Shown here: positions 9,278-18,076 of the stretch, in pieces
How positions within the stretch are numbered: position 1 is the first letter of the stretch
Layout: every line of letters starts with the position of its first letter
DNA from: an archaeon
GTDB lineage: Archaea > Thermoproteota > Nitrososphaeria > Nitrososphaerales > CADDZS01
Direction of reading: 5' to 3'
Length of the DNA stretch: 38,894 bases
NCBI GenBank assembly: GCA_021806865.1
Contig: JAKAPU010000008.1
Span: forward strand, 1-38,894
Program-made: the position numbers and the translations under genes
The notes under the pieces: model-generated
Database searches by the model: none
Seen by the model: the letters and a program-made list of their open reading frames with translations, nothing else
What the model was told of the DNA's origin: nothing

Positions 9278-9727
9278 CTAGCAGGTGAACTCACGCCACT
9301 TCTTTTTCTCCTTGCCTGATTCCTGGAACCGCAGTCCTATCCAAGGAGCGACTGGAAGCAAAGTGAGGAGTGTCTTCAGGAATAGTTTTGCGTTTGAAGT
9401 GGCATCATCGATCTCTTCTCCATCATGATTCAGCCAGACGTCGATCGAGGTTCCTTTTGCTTCCTTTATCGAAGGGATGATGAGGTTACGCACTTCTGGA
9501 TCACTTCGCTTTTCAATTACAACCCGAAAGTACTTTGGCGCAGTAACTTCCAATTCGACGAGTTTCTTTGTCTTGTTTTGAAGAAACTCATAGCTAAGGC
9601 TACGAAGAGCCTCTTCTGCTGATTCCGCAACCACTTGAAATTCGCTGGATGCACGTAGGAAATAGTGGCTGGGCGTTAGTGACATCAGCAACATCTTACA
9701 ATGCACTAGAATTTGTGTTTGTCTCAT
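9278..9727 (-). CDS. Hypothetical protein of 149 residues
   Basis: Unrecognised protein. The start ATG 9727 is supported by GAGG seven bases upstream. The middle (about 30-100) has the alternating pattern of an alpha/beta domain with many charged residues, followed by a hydrophobic stretch FLKTLLTLLPVAPWIGLRF (about 117-136) that may lie on or in the membrane, and a basic tail. It is followed closely by the tail-anchored 89-residue gene, suggesting a joint membrane-associated role. No function proposed. Confidence 0.55.
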   Translation of the reverse strand: MRQTQILVHCKMLLMSLTPSHYFLRASSEFQVVAESAEEALRSLSYEFLQNKTKKLVELEVTAPKYFRVVIEKRSDPEVRNLIIPSIKEAKGTSIDVWLNHDGEEIDDATSNAKLFLKTLLTLLPVAPWIGLRFQESGKEKKKWREFTC

Positions 9728-10065
9728 CGAAGAGCCTCATCTTCGGAATGATAAGCCATCTCCAAGTCATTGACAAGACATATGCATCAAGAGATCTCGA
9801 CAGAAGGAAGAGTTATTCGGCTCGCTTGACTTTGGCTATCACAACACGGCTCAGGTATGACCAGGTTCATCCACGTGAACTGATAGGAAATCAGAGATCA
9901 TTGAAACGAAAAGCGCCACGGTAGACGCGACACAGTCGACCTCCTTTCCGATTGCGTCTTGCTAGATATTTCAGAGCTATTATGAGACGCGATTCCATCA
10001 CTCGGCTTCGAGACAAGGCATAAGGGATTAGTCGATCGTGTTTCCTATCTTGAAGGGGAAAGAAA
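9728..10065. other. Intergenic region without recognised gene
   Basis: 338 nt between divergent genes. Open frames here overlap each other and show no family resemblance. It should carry the promoters for the minus-strand pair and the plus-strand thioesterase; no strong TATA box stands out. Confidence 0.4.
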
Positions 10066-10551
10066 GTGGAGCTTTCTGGGTTTAATGGGCAAGTGGCAAA
10101 AGCAGGCGGGTTCAGAAGCCTTTTCGAAGAATGGAGAAAGGCTCGTCTCAATGTTGAAGAAAAGATCGAAGAGGCCTTCGCGGAGGAAAGCGGAATCTTC
10201 CAAGAAGTAGGTTTCAAGATAGCAAACGTCGAAGACGGTCTTGCCGAGATGCGTTTCAAGTTCAGCCATGCTATTTCCGGAAGAAGAGGAAGGCCTCATG
10301 TCCACGGAGGAATCATAATGCTTGCACTTGACACTGCGATGGGGCTTGCCGCGATGACGCTCAACACCGGGACCGATCAATCGACTCTGGAGCTGAAGAC
10401 AAATTTTCTATCGCCACTCTTCAAGGAGCCATTCACCGTTCAAGGTCGTGTCTTGAGAAATGGACGCTCGACAGTTGTGGTGGAAGGTGAAGCAATCGAT
10501 TCAGAGGGAACGATTTGCGCGAAGGCTCTAGGAACGTGGTTCAAGCCTTGA
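10066..10551 (+). CDS. PaaI-like hotdog-fold thioesterase
   Basis: 161-residue acyl-CoA thioesterase-superfamily protein. The hotdog core shows HVHGG at residues 78-82, ALDTAMG near 87-93 and the strand pattern LKTNFLSPL...FTVQGRVLRNGRSTVVVEGEA typical of PaaI/YdiI-type enzymes, which hydrolyse small acyl-CoA thioesters. The region before residue 45 is a helical, charged extension. Start GTG 10066 follows a purine-rich AAGGGGAAAGAAA stretch; no other start is available before residue 62. It stands alone, so the substrate cannot be inferred. Confidence 0.8.
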   Translation: MELSGFNGQVAKAGGFRSLFEEWRKARLNVEEKIEEAFAEESGIFQEVGFKIANVEDGLAEMRFKFSHAISGRRGRPHVHGGIIMLALDTAMGLAAMTLNTGTDQSTLELKTNFLSPLFKEPFTVQGRVLRNGRSTVVVEGEAIDSEGTICAKALGTWFKP

Positions 10552-10941
10552 GAAATAACACTGTCATATTCCGCACAGATTCTGGGAAGTTGGCGGCAAT
10601 ATCTAAACCTGCAGATGTTTGAAAGTTCGGAGACACATGGAAATCTGAAACAGTTGTACAACAGAGGACTCGGCTGATTTCGAAAGTCCTTCATACACAT
10701 TTTCCTTACTCGCAGTCGACAGTCATACTCTATGATTGCTAGGGGCTTCGGTCACAACTTCTTTAGTGATTGTGCATTATGCGTTAATAATTTGTTTCTC
10801 AAAATTGCGTTAGAGATAAGGAAAAGATTATTCTAGAGCGATCAGTGCTGCTGCCCTGTTCTAATGCATTAAGCTAAAAAGTAATTCAAGAGCGTCTATA
10901 ATATTGGATTAGCGACCTCTGAGAGGGAGTGGGGCGCCGAG
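10552..10941. promoter_or_regulatory. Intergenic region with TATA box for the downstream gene
   Basis: 390 nt with no credible gene. A TATA-like element TCTATAATATT at 10895-10905 would place transcription start near 10926, leaving a short leader that holds the GGAG/GTGGGG ribosome site (10925-10934) for the TTG at 10942. Nothing else recognised. Confidence 0.5.
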
Positions 10942-11589
10942 TTGTCGTCAGAACAAGCAGTCCGACGCAGGAGAATTTCAAGCCAAGCGCTGACCGTATT
11001 AGAAGACAAAATTCAAAAGGAGGTTTCCGTATCGCGCCGTGAGGAAATTCGGAAATTTCTGAAACTGTTTGGTTACAAACCCGAGCACTCGATTCTGCAA
11101 GTCCATGTTGCAGGATACTTTGGAAGAGAAATCCGCCCTCCCAGAGAAATTGCAGCCAGAGAGCGCGCCGCAGCAAGATACGGTGGTAGAACTTTCGTAG
11201 TTGTGGGTCGAACACACGATCCTAAGATCTTGACAAAACTTATCCCTCCAAAGAAAAAACAGGTGTCAAGCTCTGGATATATGGGCTACCTCTTCCAGAA
11301 AAAGGACAAGGAGGGAAAGGCTCCAGATGAAATCTTACCGCTTGATTTTACTCCGACTTCGTTGAACTATCCAAGAGAGTGGAAGGACATGTACGGAACA
11401 CGAGGCTTTCTGATAACCATGCACGTCCCATCAGATTTTGCAAGGAAGAAAAATGAATTGAACAGAAGGCTCAGACGAATTCGACCTAGTGTCGATGTCA
11501 AGAAGGAATGGAAGTTCTTGGACGAGCTTGAGCCATTCGGTTATGATTCCACTCTTTCGCAGGAAAACAAGGAAATCGAGTCAGGCTAA
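10942..11589 (+). CDS. Basic hypothetical protein of 215 residues
   Basis: Unrecognised, strongly basic protein with Arg/Lys clusters (RRRRIS at 8-13, PPKKKQV near 101, RRLRRIRP near 175) and no membrane segment. It has the look of a nucleic-acid-binding or ribosome-associated protein, but no family motif supports that. Start TTG 10942 has a purine-rich ribosome site seven bases upstream and a TATA box 42 nt upstream. The conserved look of the middle (GYFGREIRPPREIAARERAA, about 58-77) suggests a real, selected protein. Confidence 0.65.
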   Translation: MSSEQAVRRRRISSQALTVLEDKIQKEVSVSRREEIRKFLKLFGYKPEHSILQVHVAGYFGREIRPPREIAARERAAARYGGRTFVVVGRTHDPKILTKLIPPKKKQVSSSGYMGYLFQKKDKEGKAPDEILPLDFTPTSLNYPREWKDMYGTRGFLITMHVPSDFARKKNELNRRLRRIRPSVDVKKEWKFLDELEPFGYDSTLSQENKEIESG

Positions 11590-11683
11590 TAGAGCGACTC
11601 AATCAACAAAGTATTCAACGAGTTTCGAAATGGAGACTCTTCAGCAAGCGATTATTCCGAAAGACTCGTGCGGAGAGCACTTA

Positions 11684-11977
11684 CTACTTTCTAATTTCAA
11701 GACATATCGCATCCTCCGGAGACTCTGTAGGCATCCCCAGATTTTGCTTCTGACGCTTTCCGGTCATTGTTCGTATACTCAGTGTTGAGTGCTTCTGAAA
11801 TATCCAGTCCGCGGCTTCGGCTTTGATTTTCTCGACTGTGTCATTCGAGACGCCAGCAAACTCGAGAGAGGCGTGAGAATTGTACGCTGTCAATGCAAAA
11901 CCGTCATTAACAATCCTCTTTGCGAGCAGTCTTTGGCCCAGCTCTTCTGCTAGACCGTCAGCAGACGGAAGATTCAT
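11684..11977 (-). CDS. Hypothetical protein of 97 residues
   Basis: Small soluble protein, unrecognised. I start at ATG 11977 rather than the upstream TTG 12043 because an A/T-rich TATA-like stretch (AAAATAATAA, about 12025-12035) would then lie about 50 nt upstream in the expected promoter position. The protein has an alpha/beta pattern (LAEELGQRLLAKRIVND; VSNDTVEKIKAEAADWIF) and a Gln/Lys-rich end. Convergent with the 215-residue gene. Confidence 0.5.
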   Translation of the reverse strand: MNLPSADGLAEELGQRLLAKRIVNDGFALTAYNSHASLEFAGVSNDTVEKIKAEAADWIFQKHSTLSIRTMTGKRQKQNLGMPTESPEDAICLEIRK

Positions 11978-12217
11978 TGTAATGAGAAAGTATGTCAAGA
12001 CGAACCTTGTTTCCTTTCTTGAACACTTATTATTTTTACCCAAGCTGTCCTACAGTCTGAGACCCGCTCTGGGATCTGAAGGCGATGCAAGTGAAAAAGA
12101 GTATTTCGAGAACATGCAATGTAATAGATGCCCAAACCATCTGCCATTGTTTGAGGTCTGGGACAACCGTACGTCTTCCACGTTTGGACGGTTAGCTTAG
12201 AAGTATTCGCAAGCAGC

Positions 12218-12586
12218 TTACAATCCTTTCTTGGGTATGAACTTCAGAGAAATCGAGTTGACGCAGTGACGAGTGTTCTTCTTTGTGAAACCCTCGCCAA
12301 GAAAGACGTGACCCAGGTGCGCGCCACAGGCAGCGCATTCGATTTCGGTTCTTTCACCATCAGGATCGGGCAATCTCTTTACAGCTCCTGGAATTTCATC
12401 ATCGAAACTCGGCCAGCCGCAGCGAGCGTCAAACTTGTCCTCAGACCTGTAAAGCGGAGTCTCGCATCTTCTACATACGTACGTTCCTCTTGCAAAGTTT
12501 GTTTCATACTCTCCAGAAAACGGAGGTTCGGTGCCTTTGTAGACTATGACTCGTTCCTCTTCGGGTGTGAGCCTATTCATTTTCAT
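12218..12586 (-). CDS. msrB: Peptide methionine-R-sulfoxide reductase MsrB
   Basis: Reduces methionine-R-sulfoxide in proteins. Counting from the TTG at 12604, zinc ligands C44/C47 (YVCRRC) and C90/C93 (CAAC), the resolving-cysteine region RCGWPSF (C62), GHVFLGEGF and the catalytic RHCVNS (C114) are all present, so the enzyme should be active. Real starts are probably ATG 12586 or 12580 ([13 protein letters not shown]); the upstream TTG adds six residues of no family likeness. Monocistronic. Confidence 0.95.
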   Translation of the reverse strand: MKMNRLTPEEERVIVYKGTEPPFSGEYETNFARGTYVCRRCETPLYRSEDKFDARCGWPSFDDEIPGAVKRLPDPDGERTEIECAACGAHLGHVFLGEGFTKKNTRHCVNSISLKFIPKKGL

Positions 12587-12795
12587 TTGAAAGAAACTGG
12601 ACAATTCAGATTGATAACCCTATTCTCAAAAGATGTTGTGGATAAGCGGCACAACATGACAGTAGACAAATTTAGTACAGAGTGACACCAAGGATAAAAT
12701 GAGTGTCGGCTACACGAATGATCAAATTACTCTAAGGAACTAAACCAGCGAATGGAGTTGATTGCTTTTAGCTACGTATGCTTACTTCAAAATGG

Positions 12796-12804
12796 CATAA
12801 ATAG
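12796..12804 (+). promoter_or_regulatory. TATA box for the retropepsin-like gene (leaderless)
   Basis: CATAAATAG centred 28 nt before the TTG start at 12828, where transcription should begin. No ribosome site is seen between, so the mRNA is probably leaderless. Confidence 0.6.
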
Positions 12805-12827
12805 CCTACCCAACAACTTTCCACGAA

Positions 12828-13682
12828 TTGTCATCGAGTATTCCTTCCTTCAATGATACTCCCGCTACGATATCGTTTAGGCGTGTTTACCACACCATCA
12901 CTATTCCCGTTCTGCTAGAAAATTCAATCCGATCAAGATTCATTCTTGATACCGGAATTGGTGGAAACTTGATCTCGAGCTCTCTTTGCAAGAAAATAGG
13001 ATGCAAGTTGACTGGTGATGAATTCAAAGGAAAGCGAATGTCAGGTCAGGAAGTATCGGCTCCGCTCGCAACAGTCTCGTCGATCTCGCTCGGATCTTTC
13101 AAGAAAAAGGATGTCATAGTGGGCGTTTTCAACTTGCCTCTTCCTGTGGATTTTGCTGACATCGAGGGTTTCCTATCACTCCAGTTTTTCGACGAAAACC
13201 CGTTCACTATTGACTATACAAGTGGCAACGTTATCATAGAAAGCCATACCTCAATGTTGTCGCGAGTCGAACATGGAACTGAAGTAGATGTCAGATTTGA
13301 AAGACTGGGGCCGACTGTAGAAGCATTCCTGAAACTCAGTTTGCCCAACGGAAGGATGATAGAAGTTGAGGTCGACACAGGAACAGACGAGCTTATTCTT
13401 CATTCGAAATTGATAGAGGAACTAGGCGTGTCAAAAGAAGGTGAAGGAGTAACGCAGTCAAGGGGAGAAGATGAAACAGGTCATCCTTACGTTCGGCATT
13501 TCGCTCGCCTTTCAGGGCGGGTGAGTATAGCGAAGAATCCTATAATCTATCAGCAAGATCCAGATGTGATGTTTCAAGAGATCATTTACGACGGCCTCGT
13601 AGGGCAAAGTTTTCTAAACAAATACACGATAACCTATGATGTTGCAAAATCAAGATTCATCTTCGCGTATACAGATAGATAG
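12828..13682 (+). CDS. Tandem retropepsin-like aspartic protease (two DTG lobes in one chain)
   Basis: 284-residue soluble protein with two copies of a retropepsin-like lobe. Lobe 1: FILDTGIGG with D41-T-G43, then EGFLSLQFF near 112-121. Lobe 2: VEVDTGTDE with D183-T-G185, then DGLVGQSFL near 250. In the aspartic protease clan each lobe gives one catalytic Asp, so this chain could form the active pair by itself, as in pepsin, without needing dimerisation. No signal peptide or membrane segment is seen, so it would act in the cytoplasm. Start TTG 12828 is supported by a TATA box 28 nt upstream. Protease activity is inferred; substrates are unknown. Confidence 0.75.
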   Translation: MSSSIPSFNDTPATISFRRVYHTITIPVLLENSIRSRFILDTGIGGNLISSSLCKKIGCKLTGDEFKGKRMSGQEVSAPLATVSSISLGSFKKKDVIVGVFNLPLPVDFADIEGFLSLQFFDENPFTIDYTSGNVIIESHTSMLSRVEHGTEVDVRFERLGPTVEAFLKLSLPNGRMIEVEVDTGTDELILHSKLIEELGVSKEGEGVTQSRGEDETGHPYVRHFARLSGRVSIAKNPIIYQQDPDVMFQEIIYDGLVGQSFLNKYTITYDVAKSRFIFAYTDR

Positions 13683-13864
13683 CAAGACGAGCAGCAAACT
13701 ATTCTGATCTCTGAAAAGTTCCCGAGATCTGATTATACGCTCGTTCTTTGACAATGTAGAGATGTGAAGCAGGGCCTTTCTTAACAAGTCTGAACAAGCC
13801 GTGCAATTGACTGAATGTAATTAGAAACATCCAGCAGGCTCGCCTAGTCTCTAATGTTCAACAG

Positions 13865-14107
13865 TCAGAAGATCTGAATCGTGATTCTCGAGCCTAATTC
13901 AAGAAAATAATGTTCTCCGATGTAGTAAGTCCCAAAACCAGAATACCATGCTGACACGGAAAAGTAAGTGGAGTATTGGCACTGGAGCGAATGATAGACA
14001 CCGCAAAATCCGGTTGGAAGCAATCGCAGAACGGGGTCAGGAACAAAGAATACGGTCAACAAGACAACGACTCCAACGGCGATTCCGAGTTTCGTTGTAC
14101 GGTTCAT
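13865..14107 (-). CDS. Small membrane-anchored protein, unknown
   Basis: About 80 residues: one N-terminal membrane helix (KLGIAVGVVVLLTVFFV) and an aromatic, Cys-containing exported part (FCGVYHSLQCQYS). I use ATG 14107; ATG 14122 is also in frame. A TATA-like TTTGTATATTG (14134-14144) lies about 33 nt upstream of 14107. Not recognised; it resembles the other short anchored proteins further along the window. Confidence 0.45.
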   Translation of the reverse strand: MNRTTKLGIAVGVVVLLTVFFVPDPVLRLLPTGFCGVYHSLQCQYSTYFSVSAWYSGFGTYYIGEHYFLELGSRITIQIF

Positions 14108-14282
14108 GTGCTGCGGAAACATATTAGGCTCGATTTGTATATTGTTTCATTAGTCGTCTTTCGTTATTTTGAGTGCTCGAACAGCCTTCTCGCCGACGGG
14201 ATAGGAAGTGTATTTCAGTGGTCGTTCAGCCACAAAACGGAATGTTCAGAACGACTGAGCCGTTTGATACATCCAGATTTAG

Positions 14283-14489
14283 CTAGGTATTTGGGCATGG
14301 ATAAATTACTCTGCCATTAGTAGTGGAGTAAGTCACGCTGACGTTGTAGCTATCTCCATTCCTCAATTCAACGAGATACACTTCTCCACCGACATGAAAA
14401 GTAGTTGGTTTAGAATGATGTCTGTCAAATATAATGTCTGTTGCTGTGTAACCTGTTGAAGGGGCTACGCTCCCGCCAATGGCAACGGT
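14283..14489 (-). pseudogene. Fragment of an exported beta-rich protein
   Basis: A 68-codon open stretch directly preceded by a stop and without a start codon encodes a coding-like sequence with the pattern of a carboxypeptidase-regulatory-like or adhesin beta domain (VAIGGSVAPSTGYTATD; GGEVYLVELRNGDSYNV; ending YPCPNT). The rest of the gene is not found in place. Surrounding sequence (14108-14706) holds no other convincing gene; a plus-strand stretch near 14540-14660 (VVELTIKPNTLKPEQSQF) may be another fragment. Confidence 0.4.
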
Positions 14490-14706
14490 CTAAATTAGTT
14501 CTGACGGGTCATACCGCAGCAACCCCGTCCGAACGGCAAGTATTGCGAATATTGCAATTTCGATAATAGGAAGTGCAGGACAAATTCAAGTCGTAGAGTT
14601 GACTATCAAGCCGAATACACTCAAACCAGAACAAAGCCAGTTTGTCAACTCGATATTTTTGTGCGTATAAGCTAAGAACCTTCTTGGATGCTCGAAAGAT
14701 CTGTAT

Positions 14707-15042
14707 TCATCTATCCAACTTTGCGAAATCGCTTTCTTGTATTAGAGCCCCCGATCTCAGACCGTACACATACGCTTGCAGACAACCAGTCAGGAGTATC
14801 CTATCCATGAACGAGCCCGCAGTGCTCATAATGATCAAGATTGCCATAACAGCAAAGAGGTCATAGACAAAAATCAAGAGATCTGAGATTCTGATAATTA
14901 TCAAAAAGAAAGTTAGTAGCAGAACGACTACAAGAGAAAAGAAGATGCGCAAAGTCATCCTCTGCACGACAAAATCTTCTGATTCAGTATCCTCCCTGCG
15001 TTTAGGTGTAATCCCCGTGCTGTGTTCTGGGTTACTTCGCAA
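14707..15042 (-). CDS. Two-helix membrane protein, unknown
   Basis: 111 residues with a charged N-terminus, a long hydrophobic region (about 30-80) that can form two helices, and a short polar tail. Start TTG 15042 is supported by GAGAGGAG five bases upstream. No family recognised. Confidence 0.55.
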   Translation of the reverse strand: MRSNPEHSTGITPKRREDTESEDFVVQRMTLRIFFSLVVVLLLTFFLIIIRISDLLIFVYDLFAVMAILIIMSTAGSFMDRILLTGCLQAYVYGLRSGALIQESDFAKLDR

Positions 15043-15234
15043 TACACTCCTCTCCCTAGAATCTTGAATTTATCACATGTTACCGATAGAGTCAGATAAC
15101 GAAGTGCTCTTTAGTGATTATGAAGCCGGAATCCTGCTTTCTATCCTTGCAATCGAGTTGCAGTCAGGATTCAGGATTCATCGGTTTTAAGACAAGAAAG
15201 CGAAACGTATTCAGTCAAACGGGCTGCTGTCAGG

Positions 15235-16149
15235 TTGAGTGGTGATGCTTGTTCCTTCTGTGGAAGGCAGGCTGACGGCACGTGGTTTTCATCCAAGTGC
15301 AACAGCTGCGGCAAGGTGTTTTGCACCTACCACAGCTTTCCCGAGGATCATGAATGCGTAGGGCTGAACCTAAATGAGGATGATAATTCCAAAGTTCGTA
15401 ACTATGAAGATTGGACAGTAAGTAGCAAACACCGGATTTTCATTGCATGCCTTGTCGTAGCAATTCTTGTACTCTCAATTGCTACCGTATTGCACACGGC
15501 TCCGGAAATGGTGTCTGTCTTGGGCAGATTGAACTCCTACAACGAAAATCCAGTGAATATCACATCTGAAACCAATTCCACTTCTATTGTATCTGCTTCG
15601 TCGACTCAGTACGCTTCTAGCTCTCAGAACACCCGCGCTTTCTCAACCACATCCAGTTCAACAAGTCGGCTGCAACTGACTATTGATAATTCCTGGGTCT
15701 TGTCGTTCATGAACGTGGTCAACGCAGCGCACGAGAATCAAGGACTTGCTAACCTCACATACACCAATGTTCTCAGCCAGTTTCCTCAGATAAGGTTCGA
15801 CACGATGGTGGAAAATTATCAGATTAGCCACTACGGATACGATGCCGAGTTTCAGCAGTACCTGGCAGGAGGACACTGCTAGAGATGGAGGAAGCGCTCT
15901 TTCCTGCTGGATATTCACCTTCTGCTTTCATGACAAATCTCCAGACCGATGCTTCCATCCACTATCAGGCTCTGTTTAGCAGTAGTCTTGCAAAATACGG
16001 AATACTCCCTTGCAAACGGCCCTGCATACGAAGTACAACAACCGTGTCCAGCTACCGCGATACCGGGGCCAAACATCAACATCACGCAGTACTATGACCA
16101 GTACGGCCGCCATTTTACAATAGTCAATTCGACATGGTTTGTGCTGTAG
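15235..16149 (+). pseudogene. AN1 zinc finger - membrane helix - exported domain protein, broken
   Basis: The first 215 codons are intact. An N-terminal AN1 zinc finger has all eight ligands (C6, C9, C22, C25, C30, H33, H39, C41), then a membrane helix near 67-87, a Ser/Thr-rich linker (about 105-145) and the start of an exported domain (FMNVVNAAHENQGLANLTY, then VLSQFPQIRFDTMVENY) that looks CAP/SCP-like. The frame stops at TAG 15880-15882. The same domain continues in another frame from about 15870 (EEALFPAGYSPSAFMTNLQT) and, after about 16005, in a third (YSLANGPAYEVQQPCP, ITQYYDQYGRHFTIVN) to 16149. Two frameshifts split it, so the full protein is not made unless sequencing errors explain them. 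Start is TTG 15235. Confidence 0.75.
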
Positions 16150-16210
16150 CTTTCAACGTAGAACGTCTTTCTGATTTGATTCTCTGCAAGTTCTCTAGAA
16201 TCGGCGTAGC

Positions 16211-17011
16211 TCAGCTAATTGAATAGACTACTTGAACCGCTTCAGAGATTGTTTGTGTGCCTGGCATGATTGGCGTCGAAATGCTGCTTGCGGTAACCGT
16301 GGTCACAGCGGCAAAAAACTGACCGTAGTACGGCGCCGGATAGGAGTTACCTTCGGTAGAGCTTATGACTCCGATGATAGACACGCCGAGTGAGCTCGCA
16401 ATTACGTGAGCCTGGCTGCTCGCGGATGCGACAGCCATTTGTAACGCTTCGTTAGTTAGCTGGGTCAAGACGGAACTAGAGGCCTCGAAAGATAGGCTGA
16501 TTCCGTTTGCTCCCGCGTTCACCGCTGTATCAATTACGTGTCCAGCATTTACTCCGAGCTGGGTTGGGTCATTCGAGGTGATATTCACCTGTAGCGAATT
16601 TGTAACTGAGTAACCGGTTATCTTGGGGACGCAGGGGCCGTAGCAGTTCGCATAGTCTGTGGATAGGCTATAGCCCTGTGTCTGGATACTGCTGTTTGAG
16701 ATGCCGATACCGTTGAGTGCCTTTATGACGCTGGCTACAGTCTCGGCGTTCAATTCCGTAGCAACCACGGCGCTCGAATTCTGTGTCTGGACGCTAACTT
16801 GGATTATGGCCTCGTTTGGAGTATAAGTTACCTGCCCGATACCACTCACAGTTATTGAATTCTCGGACGACGTCGCGGTTGTACTCTGCGCAGAGACTCT
16901 AGATACTGGCTGAGATAAAAGAAAAGCCATGTAGGCAGTCGAGGAAGCGAGAAGAACGATCACCACAAGGAGGCCTACAATAAGAGGGGAAATGCGAGCG
17001 GTTCTTTCCAT
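16211..17011 (-). CDS. SIMPL-domain (DUF541) exported protein
   Basis: 266 residues from ATG 17011. An N-terminal membrane helix (SPLIVGLLVVIVLLASSTAY) anchors the protein outside the cell. The SIMPL domain follows (ITVSGIGQVTYTPNEAIIQV near residue 52; IQTQGYSLSTDY; repeated NEALQMAVASASSQAHVIAS; ending QTISEAVQVVYSIS). Bacterial relatives are oxidative-stress or immune-signalling-associated proteins; the archaeal role is unknown. I discard the upstream in-frame extension because a TATA box (plus-strand 17031-17042) sits 25 nt before ATG 17011, giving a leaderless mRNA. Confidence 0.82.
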   Translation of the reverse strand: MERTARISPLIVGLLVVIVLLASSTAYMAFLLSQPVSRVSAQSTTATSSENSITVSGIGQVTYTPNEAIIQVSVQTQNSSAVVATELNAETVASVIKALNGIGISNSSIQTQGYSLSTDYANCYGPCVPKITGYSVTNSLQVNITSNDPTQLGVNAGHVIDTAVNAGANGISLSFEASSSVLTQLTNEALQMAVASASSQAHVIASSLGVSIIGVISSTEGNSYPAPYYGQFFAAVTTVTASSISTPIMPGTQTISEAVQVVYSIS

Positions 17012-17401
17012 GCTAGTACAAACGGGGAGAAGATACTTAACTCTAGAGAGAAGAACAACTATTCTTGCGGCGAACACCGCCAATTTGCTCGCTGGGAAAT
17101 CTGTTCTAACAATCAGAACATCGGGAAATGCCAAGGATTTGGTTGCGTTTGAAGAACTAACGACCTAAAGAGGACAGATTTTGTCCACACTCTGCTCGAA
17201 TCAACCAATTTTTCAAAAGAAATCCAGGTGGATATTGGGATGTAATCTGTCCGATATGGGATGGAATATTCGTGCATTATCATCTCAGGTAATCTGTCTG
17301 CACATCAAAGATCACGGTTCGCGTACTCACTCAAGATTGAGAATTTGCGTGTGCATGACTGTTCGGTGCCTCACAAGTAGTCTCACTAGGTAGATTCGAG
17401 C
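17012..17401. other. Intergenic region
   Basis: 390 nt. The left edge holds the SIMPL-gene promoter (17031-17042, minus strand). The rest has no credible gene, repeat or strong promoter that I can see. Confidence 0.4.
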
Positions 17402-17614
17402 ATGAGTGCGGGTGAAGATCGTAAAGAAAAAACAATTGGAGGGTGGATTTTCAGTTTTTCCTTGTTCGTGTTGATATCTTTGTCGGTTATACTAGGTGCG
17501 CTCCAGAGTGGACAGATATTGGCTGCAGAGTTCTTTGCAGTCCTAGGTGGGGTTGGATTCGTGATAGGAGTAGTGATTCTTGTCCACCTGGCAAGAAAGA
17601 AAGATTGGAATTAG
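17402..17614 (+). CDS. Small two-helix membrane protein
   Basis: 70 residues from ATG 17402: charged N-terminus, helix about 13-34, helix about 40-62, and a basic tail (RKKDWN). This is a typical small integral membrane protein with no recognised family. Upstream ribosome site is weak (AGGT). It precedes another membrane-anchored gene on the same strand. Confidence 0.6.
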   Translation: MSAGEDRKEKTIGGWIFSFSLFVLISLSVILGALQSGQILAAEFFAVLGGVGFVIGVVILVHLARKKDWN

Positions 17615-17650
17615 AAACAGCAAAAATAGTCGAGTAACGAGTATTAGGGC

Positions 17651-18076
17651 GTGTACAAACTAGACGGTGCATATAGCATGAATTTTCTTTTGCTCCAAAG
17701 GAAGAGCGAGGGAGGGTTTAATGGGCGAGTAGGGATCAAGACTATTGTCCTGATCATTATTGCGATACTGGTGTTCGCCGGTTCGTGGCAATACCTCGTC
17801 TTCAGGGAATCAACTTTCTTTCCCAAATCCGGGCTGGTTTCCCGTTCAGGTCCGGTGTACTACTCTTACGGCGCCTCCGCAAACATCTCGGGGACAAACG
17901 CAATCATTCCTATCTTTGACGAGCAGTTCCTGCTGGTCTTTGACCAAGATTTCTCCCTTCTGCAGTACAACATTACGGCAGTGGCCCAGAATGAGAGTTA
18001 CGGAAACGGAGGGCTGTTGTACTACTTGAACAGCGAAGCGATAGAGCCAATTCAGCAATTCAAAATCAATCCATGA
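17651..18076 (+). CDS. Membrane-anchored exported protein, unknown
   Basis: Up to 141 residues: short basic N-terminus, one membrane helix (about 28-47), and an exported domain rich in aromatic and Asn residues ending FKINP. GTG 17651, ATG 17678 and TTG 17690 are all possible starts and none is clearly favoured. No family recognised. It follows the 70-residue membrane gene by 36 nt. Confidence 0.55.
   Translation: MYKLDGAYSMNFLLLQRKSEGGFNGRVGIKTIVLIIIAILVFAGSWQYLVFRESTFFPKSGLVSRSGPVYYSYGASANISGTNAIIPIFDEQFLLVFDQDFSLLQYNITAVAQNESYGNGGLLYYLNSEAIEPIQQFKINP

Noticed and set aside
9649..10259. Open frames on both strands around the 9728-10065 gap
   Set aside because: They overlap supported genes or each other and show no protein-like motif.
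15885..16097. Separate small gene after the AN1 protein
   Set aside because: Its sequence continues the exported domain of the upstream frame, so it is part of a frameshifted gene.
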